Shown here piece after piece: positions 17,278-27,374 of a stretch of DNA of 52,005 nt. The stretch's first letter is position 1. The number at the start of each line of letters is the position of its first letter. Origin of the DNA: Marisediminicola senii. Its GTDB lineage: Bacteria > Actinomycetota > Actinomycetes > Actinomycetales > Microbacteriaceae. A program made the translations under genes and the position numbers. A model generated the notes under the pieces. The model saw only the letters and a list, made by a program, of their open reading frames with translations, did no database searches and had not been told where the DNA came from. Location of the stretch: NCBI RefSeq assembly GCF_011057645.1, contig NZ_JAALGE010000018.1, positions 1 through 52,005 of the forward strand, in the 5' to 3' direction.

Positions 17278-18861
17278 ATGACCCTCACTGCCCCCGCCCC
17301 GTCCAGCTCCGCACCCGACAGCGCCGGGTCGGCGGTGCGCACCTACGAGGTGCGCACTTTCGGCTGCCAGATGAACGTCCACGACTCCGAGCGGCTCAGC
17401 GGATCCCTGGAGGCGGCGGGCTACCGGCCGTCGGTGTCGGGCGAGCGGGCCGATGTCGTCGTCATCAACACCTGCGCCGTGCGTGAGAACGCCGACAACA
17501 AGCTCTATGGCAACCTCGGCATGCTCGCTGCGGTCAAGCGAGAGCATGACGGAATGCAGATCGCCGTCGGCGGATGCCTGGCCCAGAAAGACAAGAACGT
17601 CATCCTCGAGAAGGCGCCCTGGGTCGACGTCGTCTTCGGAACCCACAACATGGGATCGCTCCCGACGTTGCTCGAGCGCGCACGGCACAACGACGAGGCA
17701 CAGATCGAGATACTCGAGGCGCTCGAGGTCTTCCCGTCGACCCTGCCCACGAAGCGCGAATCGACGCACAGCGGGTGGGTCTCCATCTCGGTCGGCTGCA
17801 ACAACACCTGCACGTTCTGCATCGTCCCGTCGCTGCGCGGCAAGGAGAAAGACCGGGCCCCGGCCGACATCCTCGCCGAGGTGCAGGCCCTGGTCGACGA
17901 CGGCGCGATCGAGGTGACCCTGCTCGGGCAGAACGTCAACTCCTACGGCGTCGAGTTCGGCGACCGGCTCGCCTTCGGCAAGCTGCTGCGCGCGGCGGGC
18001 CAGATCGAAGGGCTCGAGCGCATCAGGTTCACCAGCCCGCACCCCGCGGCATTCACCGACGACGTGATCGACGCGATGGCCGAGACGCCCGCCGTCATGC
18101 CCCAGCTGCACATGCCGCTCCAGTCCGGCTCCGACAAGGTGCTTAAGGACATGCGGCGCAGCTACCGCTCGAAGAAGTTCCTCGGTATTCTCGACCGGGT
18201 TCGCGCCAAGATCCCGAACGCGTCCATCACCACCGACATCATCGTGGGCTTCCCCGGCGAGACCGAGGAGGACTTCCAGGAGACCCTCCGCGTCGTCGAG
18301 CTGGCCCGGTTCTCGTCGGCGTTCACCTTCCAGTACTCCATCCGCGCCGGCACCCCGGCGGCCACCATGCCCGACCAGGTGCCCAAGGCGGTCGTGCAGG
18401 AGCGATACGAACGCCTCACCGCCCTGCAGGATCGCATCTCGTGGGAGGAGAACCAGGCGCAGGTCGGGACCTGGGTCGCCGTCGTCGTGGGGGCGGAAGG
18501 CAAGAAGGATGCCGCGACCCATCGACTCTCGGGGCGGGCAGAAGACGGCCGCCTCGTGCACTTCGAGATCCCCCCGCACAGCGACGTACCGCGCCCCGGA
18601 GACGTCGTATCGGTGCGCATCACCGACGCCAAGCCATTCCACTTGATCGCCGACTCGGTCGACTCGAGCCCGCTCATCATCCGACGCACGTCGGCCGGGG
18701 ACGCCTGGGACCGCTCGGAGGCGGAGTCGTGCGGAGTACCCGCGCCTGCGGCATCCACCGAGAACGGACGCATCTCGCTCGGGTTGCCCACGCTGCGCCT
18801 CAGTGCCCGCACGCCAGGCCCCGCCGTGGCCGCATCCGAAACCCCGTCGCCGCGCGGCTAG
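17278..18861 (+). CDS. miaB: tRNA-2-methylthio-N6-dimethylallyladenosine synthase MiaB
   Basis: 527 aa. A radical-SAM methylthiotransferase modifying A37 of tRNAs after MiaA. The N-terminal MTTase domain carries the three auxiliary-cluster Cys in [14 protein letters not shown] and GGCLAQKD. The radical-SAM CxxxCxxC is C174, C178, C181 in [14 protein letters not shown], and a TRAM domain follows near residues 395-460. A variable Pro/Ser/Ala tail ends the protein. miaA starts 2 nt after its stop, so the two successive enzymes of the same modification are co-expressed. Confidence 0.96.
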   Translation: MTLTAPAPSSSAPDSAGSAVRTYEVRTFGCQMNVHDSERLSGSLEAAGYRPSVSGERADVVVINTCAVRENADNKLYGNLGMLAAVKREHDGMQIAVGGCLAQKDKNVILEKAPWVDVVFGTHNMGSLPTLLERARHNDEAQIEILEALEVFPSTLPTKRESTHSGWVSISVGCNNTCTFCIVPSLRGKEKDRAPADILAEVQALVDDGAIEVTLLGQNVNSYGVEFGDRLAFGKLLRAAGQIEGLERIRFTSPHPAAFTDDVIDAMAETPAVMPQLHMPLQSGSDKVLKDMRRSYRSKKFLGILDRVRAKIPNASITTDIIVGFPGETEEDFQETLRVVELARFSSAFTFQYSIRAGTPAATMPDQVPKAVVQERYERLTALQDRISWEENQAQVGTWVAVVVGAEGKKDAATHRLSGRAEDGRLVHFEIPPHSDVPRPGDVVSVRITDAKPFHLIADSVDSSPLIIRRTSAGDAWDRSEAESCGVPAPAASTENGRISLGLPTLRLSARTPGPAVAASETPSPRG

Positions 18862-18863
18862 CG

Positions 18864-19889
18864 GTGACCAGGCTCATCGCCATCGTCGGGGCGACCGGAA
18901 CGGGCAAGTCGTCCCTGGCCCTCGACCTGGCGGAGACCATTACGGCCTCCGGCGGCCATGCGGAGATCGTCAACGCCGACGCCATGCAGCAGTACCGCGG
19001 CATGGACATCGGCACCGCCAAGGTGCCCCAGGCCGAACGGCGGGGCATTCCGCATCACCTGTTCGATGAACTCGACGTCACGGAAGAGGCCAGCGTCGCG
19101 CGTTACCAGGCGGCGGCGCGAGCGGCCATCAGCGACATCTCCCGGCGGGGAGCGACGCCGATCCTCGTCGGCGGGTCCGGCCTGTATGTCTCGTCGGTCG
19201 TCTACGACTACGCATTCCCGGGAACCGACCCGGTCATCCGGCAGCGCCTTGAAGGTGAACTGACGGCGGAGGGCCCCGGCATGATGCACCGCAGGCTCGA
19301 TGCCGTCGACCCCGGCGCCGCCGCAGCAATCGGTCCGCACAACGGACGCCGACTGGTACGCGCCCTCGAGGTCGTCGAGATGACGGGGGAGTCGTTCGGA
19401 TCGGGCCTGCCCGACGAGTCCGACTACTGGATGCCCACCGTGACCGTCGGCCTCACCGCCGAACGGCCGACCCTCGTGGAGCGGCTCGACGAGCGGGTAG
19501 TCGGCATGTGGCGCGACGGACTGCTCGACGAGGTGGGGCAGCTGCTCGAGCGCGGGCTCGCCAGCGGGGTCACCGCGAGCCGGGCCATCGGCTACGCGCA
19601 GGCCGCGGCCGAACTGCGCGGCGAGCTGCGCCGCGACGAGGCCATCGCCGCCACCCAGGCGCTCACGCGCCGCTACGCGCGTCGCCAGGTCGGCTGGTTC
19701 CGGCGATACCCCGCCACGCGCTGGCTCGACCACGACCGCCCCGACCTCGCCGACACGGTCATGGCCATGCTGCGCCCTGACGATCACTCGCACGGGAGCC
19801 CAGACAAGCGTGCGGGTGGGCCCACGGGCACGCGCACGGGGGAGCCCACGGCTGGAGGATCTGCGGATGCCGCGGCCGACGGCCCGTAG
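18864..19889 (+). CDS. miaA: tRNA dimethylallyltransferase MiaA
   Basis: 341 aa from GTG 18864. Adds the dimethylallyl group to A37, the substrate for MiaB. The P-loop is GATGTGKSS at residues 9-17; [17 protein letters not shown] and HHLFDELDV follow, and the C-terminal [13 protein letters not shown] matches the tRNA-binding end. A low-complexity Gly/Thr tail extends about 35 residues beyond. The start lies just after the miaB TAG. Its own TAG stop is part of the dapF -10 element. Confidence 0.95.
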   Translation: MTRLIAIVGATGTGKSSLALDLAETITASGGHAEIVNADAMQQYRGMDIGTAKVPQAERRGIPHHLFDELDVTEEASVARYQAAARAAISDISRRGATPILVGGSGLYVSSVVYDYAFPGTDPVIRQRLEGELTAEGPGMMHRRLDAVDPGAAAAIGPHNGRRLVRALEVVEMTGESFGSGLPDESDYWMPTVTVGLTAERPTLVERLDERVVGMWRDGLLDEVGQLLERGLASGVTASRAIGYAQAAAELRGELRRDEAIAATQALTRRYARRQVGWFRRYPATRWLDHDRPDLADTVMAMLRPDDHSHGSPDKRAGGPTGTRTGEPTAGGSADAAADGP

Positions 19890-19892
19890 CAT
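19887..19892 (+). promoter_or_regulatory. -10 element of dapF (leaderless)
   Basis: TAGCAT, whose first three bases are the miaA stop codon, ends 6 nt before the dapF GTG. Confidence 0.5.
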
Positions 19893-19898
19893 TGACGG

Positions 19899-20780
19899 GT
19901 GACCACCACTCTGAACTTCACCAAGGGCCACGGCACCGGAAACGACTTCGTGCTGTACTCCGACCCCGACGGTGACCTCGACCTCAGCGCATCGCAGATC
20001 GCCTTCATCGCCGACCGGCACTTCGGCGTCGGTGCCGACGGGGTCATCAGGGCCGTTCGGTCACGCAACCTCCCCGCGGGAGAAGCCGCATTGGCCGAGG
20101 ATCCGGCCGCCGAGTGGTTCATGGACTACCACAACGCCGACGGTTCCCCGTCGGAGATGTGCGGCAACGGCATCCGCGTCTACGTGAAGTACCTGGTCGA
20201 GAACGGTCTCCTGCCGCTCGGCAGCGGCGAGACCGCCGTGATCGGCACGCGCGCCGGAGTGCGTGACGTGCTCTCGAGTGCGCGGGGCTACCAGGTCGAC
20301 CTCGGTCGCTGGGCGCTCGACGGAGGCGAGCCGCTGGTCAGCACGAGCAACGTCAAGGTGCCACGCCCCGGGCTCGGTATCAACGTCGGCAACCCGCACG
20401 TGGTCGTCGCACTGTCGAGCGACGACGAGCTCGACGGAGCAGACCTCGCCGTCGCGCCGGAGCTCGTCCCCCCGGCATCGGCCGGCGCCAACGTGGAATT
20501 CGTCGTCCCAGGCGACCCGCTGGTGATCGACGCCGTCGGCCACATCCGCATGCGCGTGCACGAGCGGGGGAGCGGCGAGACCCTGTCGTGCGGAACCGGC
20601 GCAGCGGCAGCGGCACTCGCGGTGCGGCACTGGGCGGGAGCCGGGGCGCCGAGCCAGTGGCGCGTGCAGGTGCCGGGAGGAATCCTGGGCGTACGCATGT
20701 TCCCCGCGGAAGACGGCGAGCACGTCGCCCTGAGCGGCCCCGCCGAACTCGTCTACGCGGGAGCGCTGACGATCGACTGA
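19899..20780 (+). CDS. dapF: Diaminopimelate epimerase DapF
   Basis: 293 aa, GTG start. Converts LL- to meso-diaminopimelate for lysine and peptidoglycan. The two catalytic cysteines are C88 in [15 protein letters not shown] and C231 in [25 protein letters not shown] is the conserved N-terminal strand. It converges with the methyltransferase gene, with a 28-bp overlap of the coding ends (20753-20780). Confidence 0.96.
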   Translation: MTTTLNFTKGHGTGNDFVLYSDPDGDLDLSASQIAFIADRHFGVGADGVIRAVRSRNLPAGEAALAEDPAAEWFMDYHNADGSPSEMCGNGIRVYVKYLVENGLLPLGSGETAVIGTRAGVRDVLSSARGYQVDLGRWALDGGEPLVSTSNVKVPRPGLGINVGNPHVVVALSSDDELDGADLAVAPELVPPASAGANVEFVVPGDPLVIDAVGHIRMRVHERGSGETLSCGTGAAAAALAVRHWAGAGAPSQWRVQVPGGILGVRMFPAEDGEHVALSGPAELVYAGALTID

Positions 20781-21394
20781 TCGGCGCCGCGGTTGCGGAC
20801 CCGCAACACGCGGTAGCCCTTGCTCGTCGCCGACCGCAGGACCGAGAACGTGGCGGGCAGCGCCTGGTCGAGCCATCTATGCAGCGAATCCGACCCGAGG
20901 TTGCGCTGCACGACGAGCCACGCGTCGGCCCCTGCGTCGAGACGACCGAGCCAGCGGTCGAGCAGCTGGTGCAGCTCGCTCTTTCCCACTCGGATCGGCG
21001 GGTTCGACCAGATGGTCATGAACCGGATGTCGTCGGGAACATCCTGGGGCAGGCAGGCGTTGAGGTTAGTAATGCCCATGACCTCTGCATTCCGCCTGAC
21101 CAGATCGAGCGCACGCTCGTTCACATCCACCGCCCACACCGTAGACCGCGGGGATTCTAGGGCGAGCGTGAGGGCGATCGGGCCCCAGCCGCATCCTAGG
21201 TCGAGGAGATGGCCACCGGGGGGCGGGGCCGGAGTGTTGCCGAGGAGTACGGCGGTGCCGGCATCCACCCGTTCCGGACTGAAGATGCCCCCTGCGGTGA
21301 AGAGTTCCCATTCCCGACCAGCCAGAGTCGCCGTGAACCGGCGGAGGTTGAGCTCACTCTCGGGCTTGGCGGAGAAGTAGTGCTCTTGCGTCAT
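20753..21394 (-). CDS. Class I SAM-dependent methyltransferase, RsmC-like
   Basis: 213 aa. The SAM-binding strand is [35 protein letters not shown] follows, and the catalytic SNPPIRVGK matches the NPPx motif of rRNA/N-methyltransferases of the RsmC/RlmG type. The length fits a single RsmC-like domain, so guanine-N2 methylation of 16S rRNA is likely but not proven. The ATG lies 6 nt from a TAGGTT -10 on the minus strand (leaderless), back to back with hflX. The 3-prime end overlaps dapF on the other strand. Confidence 0.88.
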   Translation of the reverse strand: MTQEHYFSAKPESELNLRRFTATLAGREWELFTAGGIFSPERVDAGTAVLLGNTPAPPPGGHLLDLGCGWGPIALTLALESPRSTVWAVDVNERALDLVRRNAEVMGITNLNACLPQDVPDDIRFMTIWSNPPIRVGKSELHQLLDRWLGRLDAGADAWLVVQRNLGSDSLHRWLDQALPATFSVLRSATSKGYRVLRVRNRGADQSIVSAPA

Positions 21395-21400
21395 CCAGAA

Positions 21401-21406
21401 AACCTA
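21401..21406 (-). promoter_or_regulatory. -10 element of the RsmC-like gene (leaderless)
   Basis: TAGGTT on the minus strand ends 6 nt before the start codon at 21394. Confidence 0.5.
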
Positions 21407-21422
21407 CCTAACAACGAGAAGC

Positions 21423-21428
21423 TAGGGT
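21423..21428 (+). promoter_or_regulatory. -10 element of hflX (leaderless)
   Basis: TAGGGT ends 7 nt before the hflX ATG at 21436. Only 16 nt separate it from the opposing -10 of the RsmC-like gene. Confidence 0.5.
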
Positions 21429-21435
21429 TAACCCA

Positions 21436-22980
21436 ATGACTGAAGTAAATGTGAACGTGAACGACGACGACGACGTCATCGCACGCGTGCTCGGCAAAGC
21501 GACGTCCGGAACCGCCGGATACACGCTGTTCGGAGCGGGGTCTGCGCAGGCGATCACGGTGTCGAACACCGGGGCGCCGCAGACTGACGAGCGCGATGGA
21601 TACGACGGCGACCAGTTCGATCGTGAAGACCGCCAGGCGCTGCGCCGCGTCGCCGGGCTCTCGACCGAGCTCGAAGACGTCACCGAGGTCGAGTACCGGC
21701 AGCTGCGCATCGAGCGCGTGGTGCTGATCGGCATCTACACGCAGGGCAACGTCGCCGAGGCCGAGAACTCGATGCGCGAGCTGTTCGCCCTCGCCGAGAC
21801 CGCCGGCGCGGTCGTGCTCGACGGGCTGCTGCAGCGCCGTGCGCACCCCGACCCCAGCACCTACTTCGGCAAGGGCAAGGCCCAGGAGCTGCGCGACGTC
21901 GTCGCCGCGACCGGCGCCGACACCGTGATCGTCGACGGCGAACTGGCCCCCAGCCAGCGTCGCTCACTCGAAGACGTGGTCAAGGTCAAGGTCATCGACC
22001 GCACCGCCGTCATCCTCGACATCTTCAGCCAGCACGCGAAGAGCCGCGAGGGCAAGGCGCAGGTCGAACTCGCCCAGCTCGAGTACCTCCTCCCGCGACT
22101 GCGTGGATGGGGTGAATCGATGTCGCGCCAGGCCGGTGGCCAGGTCGGCGCCGGAAACGGTATGGGCTCGCGCGGACCGGGTGAGACGAAGATCGAACTC
22201 GACCGTCGCCGCATCCACACCCGCATGTCACGGCTGCGCAAGCAGATCCTGGGCTTCGCGCCCTCGCGGGAGGCCAAGCGTGCCAACCGGGTACGCAACT
22301 CGGTACCCTCGGTCGCCATCACCGGGTACACCAACGCCGGAAAGTCGTCGCTGTTGAACCGCGTCACGCACGCCGGCGCACTGGTCGAGAACGCGCTGTT
22401 CGCGACCCTCGACACCGCAGTGCGCAAGAGCGAGACCGCCGACGGCCAGGAATACACCCTGGTCGACACGGTCGGGTTCGTGCGCAACCTGCCTCACCAG
22501 CTGGTCGAGGCATTCCGCTCGACCCTCGAAGAAGTGGCTGATGCCGACGTGATCGTGCACGTGGTCGACGGATCGCACCCCGACCCCGGCGGTCAGCTCG
22601 CCACCGTTCGCGACGTGATCGGCGAGATCGGCGCCCGCGACATCGCCGAGATCGTGGTCATCAACAAGGCCGACCTGCTCGACGACAGCCAGCGCCTGGT
22701 GCTGCGCGGTATCGAGCCGCGCGCCGTGTTCGCCTCGGCCAGGTCGGGGGAGGGCGTCGAAGAATTGCTCGCCCGCATCGCGGAGGAGCTCCCGGCTCCA
22801 TCGATCGAGCTCGACCTGCTCATCCCGTTCGACCGCGGAGACGTCGTCGCCCGGCTGCACGACCACGCCAGGGTGCTCGACACCTCGTACGACGAGCGCG
22901 GCACCCGGCTGCGAGTGATGGTCACCGAAGAGCTCGAGTCGGTTCTCGGCGAATTCGTGATGGAGCCCAGCGCGCCGTAG
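21436..22980 (+). CDS. hflX: Ribosome-associated GTPase HflX
   Basis: 514 aa. A GTPase that splits stalled or stressed ribosomes. The N-terminal HflX domain includes QRRAHPDPSTYFGKGKAQEL, and the glycine-rich GNGMGSRGPGETKIELDRRRI linker precedes the G domain. G1 is GYTNAGKSS near residue 298, G3 is DTVGF, and G4 is NKAD. An acidic N-terminal extension of about 80 residues is poorly conserved. It is divergent from the RsmC-like gene, so two ribosome-related genes share the 41-bp promoter region. Confidence 0.95.
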   Translation: MTEVNVNVNDDDDVIARVLGKATSGTAGYTLFGAGSAQAITVSNTGAPQTDERDGYDGDQFDREDRQALRRVAGLSTELEDVTEVEYRQLRIERVVLIGIYTQGNVAEAENSMRELFALAETAGAVVLDGLLQRRAHPDPSTYFGKGKAQELRDVVAATGADTVIVDGELAPSQRRSLEDVVKVKVIDRTAVILDIFSQHAKSREGKAQVELAQLEYLLPRLRGWGESMSRQAGGQVGAGNGMGSRGPGETKIELDRRRIHTRMSRLRKQILGFAPSREAKRANRVRNSVPSVAITGYTNAGKSSLLNRVTHAGALVENALFATLDTAVRKSETADGQEYTLVDTVGFVRNLPHQLVEAFRSTLEEVADADVIVHVVDGSHPDPGGQLATVRDVIGEIGARDIAEIVVINKADLLDDSQRLVLRGIEPRAVFASARSGEGVEELLARIAEELPAPSIELDLLIPFDRGDVVARLHDHARVLDTSYDERGTRLRVMVTEELESVLGEFVMEPSAP

Positions 22981-22996
22981 CGCGACGTAACAGGCC

Positions 22997-23025
22997 TTCG
23001 GCGTCGAACGCGACGTGGCTAGTCT
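22997..23025 (+). promoter_or_regulatory. Putative promoter of metF-metE
   Basis: TTCGGC (22997-23002), a 17-nt spacer and TAGTCT (23020-23025) give a leader of about 40 nt with a GGAGGG ribosome site. An 8-bp direct repeat CGCGACGT flanks the -35 region at 22981-22988 and 23010-23017. Confidence 0.4.
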
Positions 23026-23068
23026 GATCGGGTCGCCGGAGCACCGGCGCCCGATCGGAGGGCTGGCC

Positions 23069-24049
23069 ATGACATCGACGGAGCCCGCCTGTTCGACAGC
23101 GCCGCACGTGTCATTCGAGCTGTTCCCCCCGCGGTCGCCGCAGGCGGAAGACGACCTCCGCGTCACCATCCGTGAACTCGCAGCAGTCTGCCCGGACTTC
23201 ATCTCCGTCACCTATGGGGCGGGCGGGTCGTCGCGCGCCGCGTCGCTCGAGGTGCTGCGTTACATCCTGCACGAGACATCCATCAGTCCCATGGCGCACC
23301 TGACCTGCGTCGGATCGTCGCACGCGGAGTCGAGCCGGCTGGTGCGCGAGTTCCTCGACGCCGGCGTCTCGAGCTTCCTCGCGCTGCGTGGAGACCCGCC
23401 AGCGGGCGCCGTCGAGGGCGATGACTTCCTCGGCGACCTGCGCACCTCGTCCGAGCTCGTACAGCTCATCGATCGCGTGCAGGCGGAACGCTCGCAGTAC
23501 GCGACCGTGGCGTCGCCGTCATCCCCGGGCCTCGGGTACATCCCGCAGACCCGTGACCACGTGCGCGTCGCCGTCGCGACCTTTCCGAACGGCCACAGCA
23601 ACGACCGGCGCGACAATCAGGACATTGACGCCCTCGTCGCCAAGCAGACCGCGGGAGCAACCGTGGCCATCACCCAGCTGTTCTTCGACCAGGACGACTA
23701 CCTCGGCTTCGTCGAGCGGGCCACGGCAGGCGGCGTGACCATCCCGATCCTCCCCGGGATAATGCCCGTGGTCACACCGGAGCGCCTTCACCGCATGGTG
23801 ACGTTGACCCGCAACCGACAGCCCGATGAGCTCATGCGCCGCCTCGCGTCGTCCGACGACCCCGACGCGCGCTTCGCCGCCGGCGTGCAGTACGCGGCCG
23901 ACCTCGCGACCGCCGTGCTCGCCGGTGGCGCCCCGGGGCTCCACCTCTACACGTACAACCAGCACCGCCCCGTGCTGGCCATGCTCGAGCGGCTCGGCGT
24001 GACGGCAGGGCCACGCATCCATCCCACGCAAAGGACCCCGAATGACTGA
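23069..24049 (+). CDS. metF: Methylenetetrahydrofolate reductase MetF
   Basis: 326 aa from ATG 23069. Reduces methylene- to methyl-tetrahydrofolate, the methyl donor for MetE encoded next. A FAD TIM barrel: VSFELFPPRSPQAED, FISVTYGAGGSSR, HLTCVGSS, ALRGDPP, TQLFFDQDDY and LPGIMPV are the family blocks. GGAGGG lies 6 nt upstream of this ATG, while an in-frame ATG at 23015 has no site. Its end overlaps the metE start by 8 nt, coupling the two enzymes. Confidence 0.95.
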   Translation: MTSTEPACSTAPHVSFELFPPRSPQAEDDLRVTIRELAAVCPDFISVTYGAGGSSRAASLEVLRYILHETSISPMAHLTCVGSSHAESSRLVREFLDAGVSSFLALRGDPPAGAVEGDDFLGDLRTSSELVQLIDRVQAERSQYATVASPSSPGLGYIPQTRDHVRVAVATFPNGHSNDRRDNQDIDALVAKQTAGATVAITQLFFDQDDYLGFVERATAGGVTIPILPGIMPVVTPERLHRMVTLTRNRQPDELMRRLASSDDPDARFAAGVQYAADLATAVLAGGAPGLHLYTYNQHRPVLAMLERLGVTAGPRIHPTQRTPND

Positions 24050-26354
24050 CCCGCAGTTTCCCGTCGGCACCATCCTCGGCTACCCCCGCATCGGGCGACG
24101 ACGCGAATTGAAGCGCGCCGTCGAGGCATTCTGGGCTGGCACCATCACCGAAGGCGAGCTCGAGACGCGAGCCGCCGAACTGCGGGGCGAGATGCGTGCC
24201 CGGCTGGCCGCCCTGGGGTTGGATGCCACGAACTCGGCCATCCCCGAGGCATTCTCGTTCTACGACCAGGTGCTCGACGCCGCCGTCACCGTGGGCGCCG
24301 TCCCCGAGCGCTTCGCCGACCTCGTCGCCGCCGACGGCTCCCTCGACCTCGCCGGCTACTTCACCCTGGCCAGGGGCGACAGCGACCGCGCACCGCTCGA
24401 GATGACGAAGTGGTTCGACTCCAACTACCACTACCTCGTTCCCGAGATCGCCCCGGATACCCAGTTCGACCTCGCCAGTGTGCGGTTGCTGCGCGAGGTG
24501 GCAGAGGCCACGGTGTCGGGCTATCGCACGCGTCCGGTCATCGTCGGGCCCGTCACCCTGCTGCTGCTGAGCAAGGCCAGCGAATCCGCCCCCGACGGAT
24601 TCCGTCCCCTCGACCGGCTCGACGACCTGCTGCCCGTGTATGCGGAGCTCCTCGCCGCGCTCACGGCCGTCGGCGCCGAATGGGTGCAGCTCGACGAGCC
24701 CGCCCTCGTCAGCGAGAGCATCGACATCCCGCGCACCGACGTGCTCGGGGCCGTGGATCGCGCGTATTCCCTGCTCGCGGCATCCGAGGTGCGGCCCCGC
24801 ATCTTCGTCTCGGCGGCGTATGGAGACCTCGGCGACGCCCTCCCCGTGCTCGACGCCACCGGTGTCGACGCCATCGGCCTCGACCTCGCCAGGGGATCCC
24901 TGCCCGAGGGGTTCCGCACCGAGACCATCCTGGTCGGCGGGGTCGTCGACGGTCGCAACATCTGGCGCGGTGACCTTGCTGCCGCATTCGGCACACTCGA
25001 GGTGCTGCGCGAGCACAGCCCGTCGGTCGCCGTGAGCACCTCGACCTCACTTTTCCACGTTCCGCACGACGTCGATGACGAGCAGCAGTTGCCGCAGCGC
25101 ATGCGCGGGTGGCTGGCGTTCGCCGACCAGAAGGTCGCGCAGGTGGCCACCCTGGCCAGGGGCCTCGCCGAGGGCCGCGCGGCGATTACGACAGAGGTGG
25201 ATGCCGCGACCGCCGCGCTCGCGGACCGGGCGAGCGCCGACGGCGTCAGGGTCGACGCGGTACGCCAGCGCGCGGCGACCCTCGGCCCCGCCGACTTCGC
25301 CCGCGGCGACTACGCGGTGCGCGCCGACCTGCAGGCGGCCGCCCTCGGCCTTCCGCTGCTGCCGACGACGACGATCGGGTCGTTCCCCCAGACCGGCGAC
25401 ATCCGTCGTACCCGCGCCAGCTTCGCCCGCGGCGACCTCAGCGAGGCCGGGTACACCGAGGCCATGCGCGACGAGATCCGTCGCGTCGTCGCGCTGCAGG
25501 AGGAGCTCGGCCTCGACGTCATCGTGCACGGGGAGCCGGAACGCAACGACATGGTGCAGTACTTCGCCGAGAACCTCGACGGGTTCGCCGCGACGCAGCA
25601 CGGCTGGGTGCAGTCCTACGGGTCCAGGTGCACGCGACCGTCGATCCTCTGGGGCGACGTCTCCCGTCCGGCGCCGATCACCGTCGACTGGTCGACCTTC
25701 ACCCAAGGGCTCACCGACAAGCCCGTCAAGGGCATGCTCACGGGCCCCGTCACGATCCTCGCCTGGTCGTTCGTGCGCGACGACCAGCCACTGCGCGACA
25801 CTGCCAACCAGGTCGCCCTGGCACTGCGCGACGAGATCGCCGATCTGGAGGGTGCAGGCATCCGCATCATCCAGGTCGACGAACCGGCCCTGCGCGAACT
25901 GCTGCCGCTGAGAAGGCAGGACCAGCCCGACTACCTCGACTGGTCGGTGGGGGCGTTCCGCCTGGCGACAGCGGGCGTCGACGACCGCACCCAGATCCAT
26001 ACCCACCTCTGCTACTCGGAGTTCGGTGTGGTCCTCGACGCCATCGACCGCCTCGACGCCGACGTCACGTCGATCGAGGCGGCCCGCTCGCGCATGGAGG
26101 TGGTTCCGGATGTTGCGGCGGCAGGTTTCCCCCGGGGGATCGGGCCCGGCGTCTACGATATCCACTCCCCGCGGGTTCCCGGTGTCGACGAGGTCGTCTC
26201 CCTCATCGACATCGCCATCGGGGCGATCCCGGAGCGACAGGTGTGGGTCAACCCGGACTGCGGGCTCAAGACCCGCGGGTACGACGAGACCGTGCAGTCG
26301 CTGCGCAACATCGTCGCCGCGACGGCGGCCGTGCGGGAGCGCATCTCCGGCTGA
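24042..26354 (+). CDS. metE: Cobalamin-independent methionine synthase MetE
   Basis: 770 aa. Transfers the methyl group of methyl-tetrahydrofolate polyglutamate to homocysteine. The N-terminal barrel starts ILGYPRIGRRRELKRAVEAFW; the catalytic barrel includes TTTIGSFPQTGDIR, and zinc ligands are visible in IHTHLCYSEFG and VNPDCGLKTRG. Both domains are full length. It is the second gene of a metF-metE operon. No cobalamin or SAM riboswitch is recognisable upstream of metF. It converges with lexA. Confidence 0.97.
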   Translation: MTDPQFPVGTILGYPRIGRRRELKRAVEAFWAGTITEGELETRAAELRGEMRARLAALGLDATNSAIPEAFSFYDQVLDAAVTVGAVPERFADLVAADGSLDLAGYFTLARGDSDRAPLEMTKWFDSNYHYLVPEIAPDTQFDLASVRLLREVAEATVSGYRTRPVIVGPVTLLLLSKASESAPDGFRPLDRLDDLLPVYAELLAALTAVGAEWVQLDEPALVSESIDIPRTDVLGAVDRAYSLLAASEVRPRIFVSAAYGDLGDALPVLDATGVDAIGLDLARGSLPEGFRTETILVGGVVDGRNIWRGDLAAAFGTLEVLREHSPSVAVSTSTSLFHVPHDVDDEQQLPQRMRGWLAFADQKVAQVATLARGLAEGRAAITTEVDAATAALADRASADGVRVDAVRQRAATLGPADFARGDYAVRADLQAAALGLPLLPTTTIGSFPQTGDIRRTRASFARGDLSEAGYTEAMRDEIRRVVALQEELGLDVIVHGEPERNDMVQYFAENLDGFAATQHGWVQSYGSRCTRPSILWGDVSRPAPITVDWSTFTQGLTDKPVKGMLTGPVTILAWSFVRDDQPLRDTANQVALALRDEIADLEGAGIRIIQVDEPALRELLPLRRQDQPDYLDWSVGAFRLATAGVDDRTQIHTHLCYSEFGVVLDAIDRLDADVTSIEAARSRMEVVPDVAAAGFPRGIGPGVYDIHSPRVPGVDEVVSLIDIAIGAIPERQVWVNPDCGLKTRGYDETVQSLRNIVAATAAVRERISG

Positions 26355-26366
26355 GCGCACGGCCAC

Positions 26367-26434
26367 ACGGGATCAGCGCAGTGCCGGTTTGCCGGGCGCA
26401 ACGGGATCAGCGCAGCGCCGATTCGCCGGGCGCA
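26367..26434. repeat. 34-bp tandem duplication between metE and lexA
   Basis: Two abutting 34-bp copies (26367-26400, 26401-26434) that begin ACGGGATCAGCGCAG differ at three positions. They fill most of the 99-bp convergent gap. No T-tract hairpin is obvious. Confidence 0.85.
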
Positions 26435-26453
26435 CTGCCGGTCGAGGGTATCG

Positions 26454-27179
26454 CTAGACCGAGCGCATCACCGCGACGACCTTGCCGAGCAGCTCTGCGT
26501 GGTCGCCCATGATCGGGGCGAACGCGGAGTTGCGGGGGAGCAGCCAGGTGTGCCCGTCACGCTGCTGGAATACCTTGACGGTTGCTTCGTCGTCGATCAT
26601 CGCGGCGACGATGTCGCCGTTCTCGGCGGTCTTCTGCTGCCGTACGACGATCCAGTCCCCGTCGCAGATCGCGGCATCGATCATGGAGTCGCCGACGACG
26701 CCGAGCATGAACAGGTCGCCCTTCCCCACGAGCTGGCGAGGGATAGGAAAGACCTCGTCGATCTGCTCCTCCGCGGTGATGGGAATTCCCGCGGCGATGC
26801 GTCCGACCATCGGCACCATGGCGGCGTCACCGACCGGGGTGGGGTTGTCCGACGGCGTCGACATGCCCGCGAGGGGGAGGTCGATGAGCAGTTCGAGCGC
26901 CCGGGGACGGTTCGGATCACGCCGGAGGTAGCCGCTGAGCTCGAGCTGGTTCAGCTGGTGCGTCACGCTCGACAGTGAGGAGAGCCCGACTGCATCGCCG
27001 ATCTCACGCATGCTCGGCGGGTAGCCCCGGTTCAGCACGGACCGCTGGATCGCGTCGAGGATTGCCAGCTGCTTGTCGCTCAGGCTCTTGCGTCGCCGCG
27101 TTCCCGCCTTGTCCTGAGACGCTCCGGCGCCGCGCACCGCCGCCTGCCCCTGGCTCGCTGCCTCGCTACTGACGTCCAT
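26454..27179 (-). CDS. lexA: SOS repressor LexA
   Basis: 241 aa. The winged-helix DNA-binding domain is at about residues 32-100 ([17 protein letters not shown]...[23 protein letters not shown]). Self-cleavage site A130-G131 lies in GRIAAGIP, with catalytic Ser165 in GDSMIDAA and Lys202 in TVKVFQQ. I chose ATG 27179 because CAGGAG precedes it; the frame stays open upstream but crosses the promoter and operator. The promoter carries a LexA box, so it is autoregulated. It is divergent from a LysM protein gene, as in other actinobacteria. Confidence 0.97.
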   Translation of the reverse strand: MDVSSEAASQGQAAVRGAGASQDKAGTRRRKSLSDKQLAILDAIQRSVLNRGYPPSMREIGDAVGLSSLSSVTHQLNQLELSGYLRRDPNRPRALELLIDLPLAGMSTPSDNPTPVGDAAMVPMVGRIAAGIPITAEEQIDEVFPIPRQLVGKGDLFMLGVVGDSMIDAAICDGDWIVVRQQKTAENGDIVAAMIDDEATVKVFQQRDGHTWLLPRNSAFAPIMGDHAELLGKVVAVMRSV

Positions 27180-27254
27180 TGGAGTCTCCTGCCCGCGTGC
27201 CCGCGAAAGTCGAATGTCGGTGGTGCCTGATGAAGTGGTCCTCAGACACTCGAA

Positions 27255-27283
27255 ACTGTATCCACCCGAGTCGCGCAATCCAA
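27255..27283 (-). promoter_or_regulatory. lexA promoter
   Basis: On the minus strand, TTGGAT (27278-27283), 17 nt, then TACAGT (27255-27260). The -35 overlaps the SOS box at 27281-27294, as expected for an autorepressed gene. It gives a leader of about 70 nt. Confidence 0.65.
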
Positions 27284-27294
27284 ACATTTGTTCT
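27281..27294. promoter_or_regulatory. LexA (SOS) box at the lexA promoter
   Basis: CAAACATTTGTTCT, or AGAACAAATGTTTG on the lexA strand, fits GAAC-N4-GTTY with one deviation and overlaps the lexA -35. Confidence 0.75.
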
Positions 27295-27335
27295 AGTGTG
27301 TCGCGATAAAAGTGGCTGCAATGTCGAAGATCCCC

Positions 27336-27364
27336 TTGGCGAAGCGACCTATCGAATGTATGTT
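27336..27364 (+). promoter_or_regulatory. Promoter of the LysM gene
   Basis: TTGGCG (27336-27341), 17 nt, TATGTT (27359-27364). The -10 sits inside the SOS box at 27353-27366, so LexA binding would block it. The start of transcription should be near 27371. Confidence 0.6.
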
Positions 27365-27366
27365 CG
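27353..27366. promoter_or_regulatory. LexA (SOS) box of the LysM gene
   Basis: CGAATGTATGTTCG matches CGAAC-N4-GTTCG with one substitution (T for C). Confidence 0.75.
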
Positions 27367-27374
27367 GAACACAG

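Noticed and set aside
22981-23068. SAM or cobalamin riboswitch before metF
   Set aside because: The gap is under 90 nt and shows no conserved riboswitch core; the predicted leader is only about 40 nt.
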